A stretch of 6,981 nucleotides of DNA from Actinomycetota bacterium (lineage in GTDB: Bacteria > Actinomycetota > Acidimicrobiia > Acidimicrobiales > JACDEA01): NCBI GenBank assembly GCA_013816725.1, contig JACDEA010000117.1, positions 1 to 6,981 of the forward strand, written 5' to 3'. Both the position numbers and the translations under genes were made by a program. This document shows, piece by piece, positions 1 to 5,123 of the stretch. The notes beneath the pieces are model-generated. The model saw only the letters and a list, made by a program, of their open reading frames with translations, did not search any database and was not told the DNA's origin. Numbering within the stretch: position 1 is the stretch's first letter; every line of letters begins with the position of its first letter.

Positions 1-1
1 C

Positions 2-1513
2 GCCCGCGACGGTGCGGCCCTCGTCCTGTCGGCCGAGGCCGTGGGCCTGGCGGCGTGGTGCGTCGACACCGCCGCGTCCTACGCCAAGGTGCGCGAGCAG
101 TTCGGGCGGCCGATCGGTCAGTTCCAAGCGGTCAAGCACCGTTGCGCCGACATGCTCGTGGCGCTTGAGTTGGCCCGCGGCGCGGTGTGGGACGCGGCCC
201 GGGCGCCGACCGCGTTCACCGTCGCGGTGGCGACGTCGCTGTCGGTGCACGCCGCGGTGCTATGCGCCAACGGGTGCATCCAGGTGCTCGGCGGCGTCGG
301 TTTCACCTGGGAGCACGACGCCCACCTCTACCTCAAGCGGGCCCTCTCGATTCAGTCGCTCCTCGGTCAGCCCCGCGTGTGGCGACGCCGCGCCGCGCAG
401 CTGGCGCTGGTGGGCGAGCGGCGCGAGCTGCGGGTCGAGTTGGGCGACGCCGCCGACCCCGCCCGTCACGAGACGCGCGCTTTCATCGCCACGCTGGAGA
501 AGGGTCGCCGCCGCCGGCAGATGGCCGAGGCGGGCTACATCGCGCCGCACTGGCCGAAGCCGTGGGGACGCGACGCGTCGCCCGTCGAACAGCTGGCCAT
601 CGACGAGGAGTTCCGGGCCGCCGGCGTGCGCACCCCGCACCTCGCGGTGGGCGCGTGGGCCCTGCCCACGATCATCGAGCACGGTACGCCGGCGCAGCAG
701 GACCGGTTCATCGGCCCGACGCTGCGCGGCGAGCTGAACTGGTGCCAGCTGTTCAGCGAGCCGGGCGCCGGGTCGGACCTCGCCGCGCTGAGCATGAAGG
801 CGGTGCCGGCCGACAACGGCTGGTTGTTGTCGGGTCAGAAGGTGTGGACGTCGATGGCCCAGGACGCCGACTGGGGCATCTGCCTTGCCCGCACCGACAG
901 CGATCGTCCGAAGCACGAGGGCATCACCTGCTTCCTCGTCGACATGAAGTCGATCGGGGTGGAGGTGCGCCCGCTGCGCGAGCTCACCGGCGCGTCGCTG
1001 TTCAACGAGGTGTTTTTGTCGGACGTGCTGGTGCCCGACGACTGTGTGGTCGGCGCGGTCAACGAGGGGTGGCGCGTCGGCCGCACGACCCTGGCCAACG
1101 AGCGAGTGTCGATGGGCGCCGGCGCCGGCATCGGGCCGAGCGTCGACGCGGTGTTGAAGTTGGTGCCGGACGGCGCCGGCGAGGCGACGCTGGACACCGT
1201 CGGCGGGTTGGTGGCCGAGAGCCAGGCGCTGGCGGTGCTCGGGGTCCGCATGACGTTGCGCACGCTGGCCGGCGCAGCCGAGGGTGGCGCCGAGCCGTCG
1301 GTCCGCAAGCTGGTGAGTGCCGAGCACGATCAGCGCACCCAGGAAGTCGGCCTCGCTCTCCTCGGGCCCGAGGGGGCGACCGTCGACGGGCCCGCCGGCG
1401 CGTGGATCAGTGGGCTGCTGTGGAGCCGGTGCCTCACCATCGCCGGCGGCACGTCGGAGATCCAGCGCAACGTGATCGCCGAACGCCTGCTGGGCCTCCC
1501 CAAGGATCCGTAA
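2..1513 (+). CDS. Fused two-domain acyl-CoA dehydrogenase (FadE34-like), 5' end missing
   Basis: Flavoprotein that introduces an alpha,beta double bond into an acyl-CoA. The first complete codon is at 2; 503 residues are visible and the start lies outside the window. Fragment residues 1-125 are the C-terminal helical part of a first acyl-CoA dehydrogenase domain, with the FAD-contact motif REQFGRPIGQFQAVKHR at 31-47 and GGVGFTWEHD at 97-106. Glu104 there (codon 311-313) sits where the catalytic base lies in FadE26/FadE28-type subunits. Residues about 155-503 are a second domain with LFSEPGAGSDL (250-260), KVWTS (280-284) and IAGGTSEIQRN (480-490). In that last motif the usual catalytic Glu is Gly482, and no REQFG-type motif follows NERVSMG. 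Such complementary halves are known from mycobacterial FadE34 (about 710 residues, steroid side-chain oxidation) and from two-subunit FadE26-FadE27 type enzymes. About 200 residues are probably missing. A hydratase gene follows 11 bp downstream. Family call is firm; the steroid substrate is inferred. Confidence 0.93.
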   Translation, partial: ARDGAALVLSAEAVGLAAWCVDTAASYAKVREQFGRPIGQFQAVKHRCADMLVALELARGAVWDAARAPTAFTVAVATSLSVHAAVLCANGCIQVLGGVGFTWEHDAHLYLKRALSIQSLLGQPRVWRRRAAQLALVGERRELRVELGDAADPARHETRAFIATLEKGRRRRQMAEAGYIAPHWPKPWGRDASPVEQLAIDEEFRAAGVRTPHLAVGAWALPTIIEHGTPAQQDRFIGPTLRGELNWCQLFSEPGAGSDLAALSMKAVPADNGWLLSGQKVWTSMAQDADWGICLARTDSDRPKHEGITCFLVDMKSIGVEVRPLRELTGASLFNEVFLSDVLVPDDCVVGAVNEGWRVGRTTLANERVSMGAGAGIGPSVDAVLKLVPDGAGEATLDTVGGLVAESQALAVLGVRMTLRTLAGAAEGGAEPSVRKLVSAEHDQRTQEVGLALLGPEGATVDGPAGAWISGLLWSRCLTIAGGTSEIQRNVIAERLLGLPKDP

Positions 1514-1524
1514 GCTCGCCGCCC

Positions 1525-2334
1525 GTGCCCATCCACTACGAGATTGACGACGAACACATCGTCACCATCACCATCGACCGCCCCGAGACGCGCAACGCCC
1601 TCGACCTCATCCACTTCTCCGAGCTGTCCAAGGCCTGGCGGCGTTTTGGTGAGGACCCCGACGCGTGGGTCGCCATCATCACCGGCGTCGGCGACGCGTT
1701 CTGCGCCGGCGCCGACCTCAAGTCGTTCATCCCGCAGGTGACCAAGCTCCAGAAGCAGATCGCCGCCGGCGAGGTCACCGAGCTGGAGGGCATGTCGCTG
1801 CGCGACTCGACCGACGCCGTCCTGCGCAACGCCAAGCTCTACAAGCCGATCGTCGCGGCGGTCAACGGCCACTGCGTCGCAGGCGGCATGGAGATGCTGG
1901 GCGGGATCGACATCCGCATCGCCACGCCCAATGCGTCGTTCGGCGTGATGGAACCGCGGCAAGGCCTCTTCGCCGGCGGCGGGACCACCGTGCGGCTGCC
2001 TCGCCAATTGGCGTTCCCGGCAGCGATGGAGTTCCTGCTGACGGCCGAGCGCTTCGGAGCGTCGCGGGCACTCGAACTGGGCCTGCTCAACGAGATAGTT
2101 CCGGAGGACGAGTTGATGGAGCGGGCCCGCAACTGGGCCCGGCGGATCACCGCCAATGCGCCGCTGGCGGTGCAGGCCACCAAGGAGAGCGTTCTGCGCG
2201 GGCTGTCGGTGACGATGCGCGAGGCGTACAAGATCGAATCCGAGATCGCCTCCCATGTCTTCCAGACCGAGGACGCCAAGGAGGGTCCGAAGGCCTTCGC
2301 CGAGAAGCGCAAGCCCAACTGGCAGGGCCGCTAG
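1525..2334 (+). CDS. Enoyl-CoA hydratase, crotonase family (EchA19-like)
   Basis: Adds water across the 2,3 double bond of an enoyl-CoA, the step after an acyl-CoA dehydrogenase. The GTG start at 1525 gives 269 residues, normal for the family, beginning MPIHYEIDDEHIVTITIDRP. The frame stays open upstream, but that part is shadow coding inside the preceding gene; no other start fits the family's N-terminus. Visible features are the RPETRNAL strand-helix (19-26), the oxyanion-hole motif AFCAGADLK (58-66), NGHCVAGGMEM (114-124) with Glu123, and FGVMEPRQG (139-147) with Glu143. Glu123 and Glu143 are 20 residues apart, like the two catalytic glutamates of rat mitochondrial hydratase, so it should be an active hydratase and not a degenerate crotonase. 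The C-terminal DAKEGPKAFAEKRKPNW resembles, from memory, mycobacterial EchA19, a steroid side-chain enoyl-CoA hydratase. No good Shine-Dalgarno sequence is seen (AAGGA at 1502-1506 is too far), so translation may be coupled to the upstream gene. Substrate is inferred. Confidence 0.93.
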   Translation: MPIHYEIDDEHIVTITIDRPETRNALDLIHFSELSKAWRRFGEDPDAWVAIITGVGDAFCAGADLKSFIPQVTKLQKQIAAGEVTELEGMSLRDSTDAVLRNAKLYKPIVAAVNGHCVAGGMEMLGGIDIRIATPNASFGVMEPRQGLFAGGGTTVRLPRQLAFPAAMEFLLTAERFGASRALELGLLNEIVPEDELMERARNWARRITANAPLAVQATKESVLRGLSVTMREAYKIESEIASHVFQTEDAKEGPKAFAEKRKPNWQGR

Positions 2335-2336
2335 TG
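2324..2336 (+). promoter_or_regulatory. Start/stop overlap with weak ribosome binding site, hydratase to thiolase-like gene
   Basis: The TAG stop of the hydratase (2332-2334) shares its last base with the GTG start of the next gene (2334-2336). A short AGGG at 2324-2327 lies 6 bases before the GTG, a plausible weak Shine-Dalgarno. The arrangement supports this GTG as the true start and implies translational coupling. Confidence 0.6.
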
Positions 2337-3782
2337 GCCGGGCCCGATCCGCGCACGCCGTGCCTCGTGGGGTGGGCGCAGGAAACGTGGCGCGACGGCG
2401 CGCCCGAACCGCTCGACCAGTGGGAGACGGTGGCGCGCGCCGCTGGCCGCGGGGCGCTTCTCGACGCGGTCGACGACCTGGCGGTCGTGTACACGCAGAG
2501 CTGGCAGTACGACGACGCGACGGCCCGGCTGGGCGAGCGGCTCGGGCTCAGCCCTGGTCGCCGGCACTACAGCGGCATCGGCGGCTCGACGCCGCAGGTG
2601 CTCGTGAACGAGGCGGCCGAGCGCGTGCTCGCCGGTCAGAGCGACGTCGCCCTGATCTGCGGCGCCGAAGCGTTGGCCACTCGCCGGCGGCTGAAGAAGG
2701 CGGGGGAGAAACCCCAGTGGTCGCATCCCGACCCGAACCGGCCCGCGTTCCCGTTCCCCGACCCGTTCCACCCGGCGGAGATGGCGCACCAGGTCTGGGA
2801 GGCGTGGCTCACGTTCGCCATGCTCGACGTCGCCCGACGCGGCGGGCGCGGTGTGGCCCCCGACGAGTACCGGCGGGTGGAGGGCGAGTTGCTGTCGGCC
2901 ATGTCGACGGTGGCCGAAGCCAATCCCTATGCGTGGTTCCCTCGGCGGCGGACTGTCGACGAGTTGATAACGCCCACCGCCGACAACCGAATGGTCGGGT
3001 ACCCGTACACGAAGTTCATGATCTCGGTGATGGATGTCGACATGGCTGCGGCATTGGTGTTGTCGAGCCACGAGCGGGCCGACGCGCTCGGCATTCCTGG
3101 CGACCGGCGCGTGTACCTACGCGGCTGGGGTTACGCCGAGGACACGCCGTACCTGGCCGAGCGCCAAGCGTTGGGCGCGTCGGCCGCCATGCGCGCCGCG
3201 TGGGCGGAGTGCGGCGCGGCGATCGACGACGTCGCGCACATCGACCTGTACTCGTGCTTCGCCGGATCGGTGAACTTCGCGCTCGACGTGTTGGGGCTCG
3301 CTCAGGATGACCCGCGGGCGCCCTTCACCGTGACCGGTGGCCTGCCGTTCTCCGGCGGCGCCGGCAGCGACTACATGACGCACTCGGTCGCGGCGATGGC
3401 CGACACCCTCGTGGCCGACCCCGGTTCCCTCGGCCTCGTGAGCGGCGTCGGGATGCACATGCAGAAGCACGTGTTCGCGACGTACTCAACCGCGCCGCCG
3501 CTGTCGGCACCGGTGACGCCGCGGCCGGGCGTGCCGCGGGTCGCGGCGGCGCGCCACATCGCGGAGGCGTATGAAGGTCCGGCCACCATCGCCGCGTATT
3601 CGGTCGTCCACGGCCGCGACGGCGCGCCGGAATGGGGCGTCGCCATCTGCGATCTCCCCGACGATCGCCGGTGCTATGCCCGCTTCGATGAGGGTCTCAC
3701 CGACGCCGAAACCGAGGAGTGGGTCGGCCGCGCCGTGGCCGTTCGCTGCGTCGGCGACGTCAACCACCTCACGAGCTGGTGA
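2334..3782 (+). CDS. Thiolase-like protein, TLP1 type, with extra C-terminal domain
   Basis: 482 residues from a GTG that shares one base with the hydratase stop (TAGTG). Residues about 1-395 have the thiolase fold of the SCP2-thiolase/'acetyl-CoA acetyltransferase' branch. The classical catalytic residues are gone. Aligning AAERVLAGQSDV (94-105) with the thiolase A-x-x-I-x-x-G-x-x-D-V segment puts Gly84 where the nucleophilic Cys should be. The SCP2-thiolase HDCF motif is YSCF (306-309). The GHP region reads SGGAGSDY (340-347). The last Cys position appears to be Ser370. GYPYTKFM (222-229) is typical of this family. Residues about 400-482 match the additional C-terminal domain of TLP1 proteins, a six-stranded antiparallel beta-barrel in the M. 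smegmatis structure, where the protein was monomeric and lacked thiolase activity. Position after a dehydrogenase and a hydratase suggests a role in cleaving or binding the beta-hydroxy/keto acyl-CoA, but the function is unknown. Annotation as a working acetyl-CoA acetyltransferase would be misleading. Confidence 0.9.
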   Translation: MAGPDPRTPCLVGWAQETWRDGAPEPLDQWETVARAAGRGALLDAVDDLAVVYTQSWQYDDATARLGERLGLSPGRRHYSGIGGSTPQVLVNEAAERVLAGQSDVALICGAEALATRRRLKKAGEKPQWSHPDPNRPAFPFPDPFHPAEMAHQVWEAWLTFAMLDVARRGGRGVAPDEYRRVEGELLSAMSTVAEANPYAWFPRRRTVDELITPTADNRMVGYPYTKFMISVMDVDMAAALVLSSHERADALGIPGDRRVYLRGWGYAEDTPYLAERQALGASAAMRAAWAECGAAIDDVAHIDLYSCFAGSVNFALDVLGLAQDDPRAPFTVTGGLPFSGGAGSDYMTHSVAAMADTLVADPGSLGLVSGVGMHMQKHVFATYSTAPPLSAPVTPRPGVPRVAAARHIAEAYEGPATIAAYSVVHGRDGAPEWGVAICDLPDDRRCYARFDEGLTDAETEEWVGRAVAVRCVGDVNHLTSW

Positions 3783-4755
3783 GCGCGGGGCGGCAGTCGA
3801 GGCCGGCGGCGCGGTAGATCGCGTCGATCATCTTCATGTTGGCCACCGCGTCCGCCGGCGGCGTGAGGGTCGGCGCACCCCGCAGCACGGCGGCGGCGAA
3901 CGCTCGCAGCTGGTGCGTGTAGGTCGGCTCACCGCGAACCCGCTCGCGCCGGCCGTTGACCTTGAGCCGGTGAAAGCGGTGGGGAACGTACGGGTTGATC
4001 ACGCGGATCTCGCCCTTGTCGCCCACAACGCGCGCCGACAGGTCGAGCAACCGGGCCGACCACATCGCCGCCGTCACCCGTCCGGTGCGCCCGTCGGCGA
4101 ACCGCAGCTCGCTCCGGATGTACCGGTCGACGCCGGGCGATCGCACTTTGGCTGCCGCGCGCATCACCTCGGGCTCGGCGCCGGCCAGCGTCCGCACCAG
4201 GTGCACCGGGTAACAACCGGCGTCCATGAGCGCGCCGCCGGCCAGCCCCAGCTGCCAGCGAATGTCGCTCCGCTTGTAGAGCGGGAAGCACATCGCCGCT
4301 TGCACGCGGCGAACCGTGCCGACGGCGCCGTCGGCGATGAGTTCGAGGATGCGCGCCATGAGCGGGTGGTAGCGGTAGTGGAACGCCTCCATGACGACGA
4401 GCGAGGGCGCGGCGGCCGCGGCAGCGGCGACCACCTCGGCCTCGGCCCCATTCGCGGTGAACGGCTTTTCGCACAGCACGTGCTTGCCCGCCGCGATGGC
4501 GCGCAGGGTCCATGGCCCATGGTGGCTGTTCGGCAGCGGGTTGTAGACGGCGTCGATAGCAGGGTCGGCGATCAAGTCCTCGTAACCGGCGTGGACGTGG
4601 GCGATCCCGTGCTTGGTCGCGAACTCCCGGGCTCGAACGGTGTCGCGCGCCGCCACCGCCACTACCTCGACCTCGTCGACCGCCCGGGCCGGCTTGATGA
4701 GGGCATCGGGCGTGATGCGGGCGGCGCCAAGGACGCCGATCCGCACGATCGTCAT
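3769..4755 (-). CDS. Gfo/Idh/MocA-family NAD(P)-dependent oxidoreductase
   Basis: Predicted cytoplasmic NAD(P)-dependent dehydrogenase of 328 residues, a normal length. An N-terminal Rossmann fold begins at once with RIGVLGAARI (5-14), which fixes the ATG at 4755. The family motif CEKPF (95-99) contains Lys97, the catalytic lysine. GGALMDAGCYPVH (173-185) provides Asp178 and Tyr182, spaced four apart as are Asp213 and Tyr217 in Zymomonas glucose-fructose oxidoreductase. This motif style places it nearer the glucose-fructose oxidoreductase / dimeric dihydrodiol dehydrogenase / xylose dehydrogenase branch than the inositol dehydrogenases with a DxGxH motif. The C-terminal alpha/beta domain spans about 125-315. 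No signal peptide is seen, unlike periplasmic Gfo proteins. The start overlaps the membrane-protein stop by ATGA, and the 3' end overlaps the convergent thiolase-like gene by 14 bp. The substrate (sugar, polyol, cyclic diol or a product of the GMC enzyme) cannot be read from the sequence. Confidence 0.92.
   Translation of the reverse strand: MTIVRIGVLGAARITPDALIKPARAVDEVEVVAVAARDTVRAREFATKHGIAHVHAGYEDLIADPAIDAVYNPLPNSHHGPWTLRAIAAGKHVLCEKPFTANGAEAEVVAAAAAAAPSLVVMEAFHYRYHPLMARILELIADGAVGTVRRVQAAMCFPLYKRSDIRWQLGLAGGALMDAGCYPVHLVRTLAGAEPEVMRAAAKVRSPGVDRYIRSELRFADGRTGRVTAAMWSARLLDLSARVVGDKGEIRVINPYVPHRFHRLKVNGRRERVRGEPTYTHQLRAFAAAVLRGAPTLTPPADAVANMKMIDAIYRAAGLDCRPALTSS
4752..4755 (-). promoter_or_regulatory. 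ATGA overlap coupling membrane protein and Gfo-type gene
   Basis: TGA stop of the membrane-protein gene (4752-4754 on the minus strand) overlaps the ATG start of the Gfo/Idh/MocA gene (4753-4755). No Shine-Dalgarno stands at normal spacing upstream; the nearest GAGG is about 19 bases away. Start by re-initiation is therefore likely. Confidence 0.75.
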
Positions 4756-5123
4756 GCGGCGGCGCGCCGGCGCGCCTCGAACGCGGCCCACGCGCCGATA
4801 GCGACGGCCAGGATCACCGACGTCCACTGCAACGCGCCGATCTTGTCCTCGCCGAAGTACGGGTTGGTGACCGGCGAGTGCCACGGAAGCGCGTGGTACA
4901 GCACGAAGCCGACGGCCACGACGGCGCCGGTGACGCCGACGACTGGCACCGCCCACGAACGTCCGCGCACAGCACCGACGACCCCGCCGATCGACGCCAG
5001 GATCAACAGCGCCCCGGCGACGGCGCCGACATAACCCTCGCTCGACGTCCTCGCCGGAATGGCGCCGTGGACGACTTGGACGACGAGCAGGGCGACGGCG
5101 GCAGCCGTCAGTCGAGAGTTCAT
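4752..5123 (-). CDS. Small four-helix integral membrane protein, function unknown
   Basis: 123 residues, not a family I can name. Four hydrophobic segments are seen at about 5-22, 31-52, 57-78 and 98-115. Positive charges in the 53-56 loop (RGR) and at the C-terminus (EARRR, 116-120) predict both termini and the middle loop on the cytoplasmic side. The two outward loops hold SSEGY (27-31) and the conserved-looking HALPWHSPVTNPYFGED (77-93). His19 at the outer end of helix 1 and His77 at the outer end of helix 3 lie on the same predicted face; His82 is in the adjacent loop. There is no CxxCH haem-c motif and no enzyme motif. The gene is joined by ATGA overlaps to the GMC oxidoreductase upstream and the Gfo-type oxidoreductase downstream, so it is very probably real and co-translated. 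A role as membrane anchor or electron-transfer partner of the GMC enzyme is inference; a transporter or stress protein is equally open. Confidence 0.85.
   Translation of the reverse strand: MNSRLTAAAVALLVVQVVHGAIPARTSSEGYVGAVAGALLILASIGGVVGAVRGRSWAVPVVGVTGAVVAVGFVLYHALPWHSPVTNPYFGEDKIGALQWTSVILAVAIGAWAAFEARRRAAA
5120..5123 (-). promoter_or_regulatory. ATGA overlap coupling GMC oxidoreductase and membrane protein
   Basis: TGA stop of the GMC gene (5120-5122 on the minus strand) overlaps the ATG of the four-helix protein (5121-5123). The upstream bases show no Shine-Dalgarno, which supports translational coupling and near-equal expression of the two products. Confidence 0.75.

Noticed and set aside
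260..1327. Minus-strand open frame of 355 codons opposite the acyl-CoA dehydrogenase
   Set aside because: It has no motif, a biased composition, and is antisense to a well-supported gene.
187..1524. Upstream extension of the hydratase frame
   Set aside because: The translated part is Arg/Gly-rich shadow sequence inside the acyl-CoA dehydrogenase; crotonase homology begins only at the GTG at 1525.
1330..2256. Minus-strand open frame of 308 codons opposite the hydratase
   Set aside because: It is an antisense shadow of a gene with intact catalytic motifs; no domain is recognised.
1665..2333. Upstream extension of the thiolase-like frame
   Set aside because: It is low-complexity Arg-rich shadow coding within the hydratase; the family's N-terminus starts at the GTG at 2334.
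3768..3783. Small inverted repeat CTCAC ... GTGAG at the convergent gene ends, as a possible bidirectional terminator
   Set aside because: The stem is only 5 bp with a 6-base loop and no T-tract on either side; it could easily be chance in the overlapping coding ends.
4761..4776. Perfect 16-bp palindrome GGCGCGCCGGCGCGCC near the Gfo start
   Set aside because: It encodes Arg/Ala codons at the end of the membrane protein, and such palindromes are expected in very GC-rich coding DNA; no second copy near another start was noticed.
3571..5034. Long plus-strand open frame of 487 codons opposite the Gfo gene and the membrane-protein gene
   Set aside because: It has no recognisable motif, is rich in Arg/His/Gly from reading high-GC DNA in the wrong frame, and lies antisense to two genes with clear family motifs or membrane segments.
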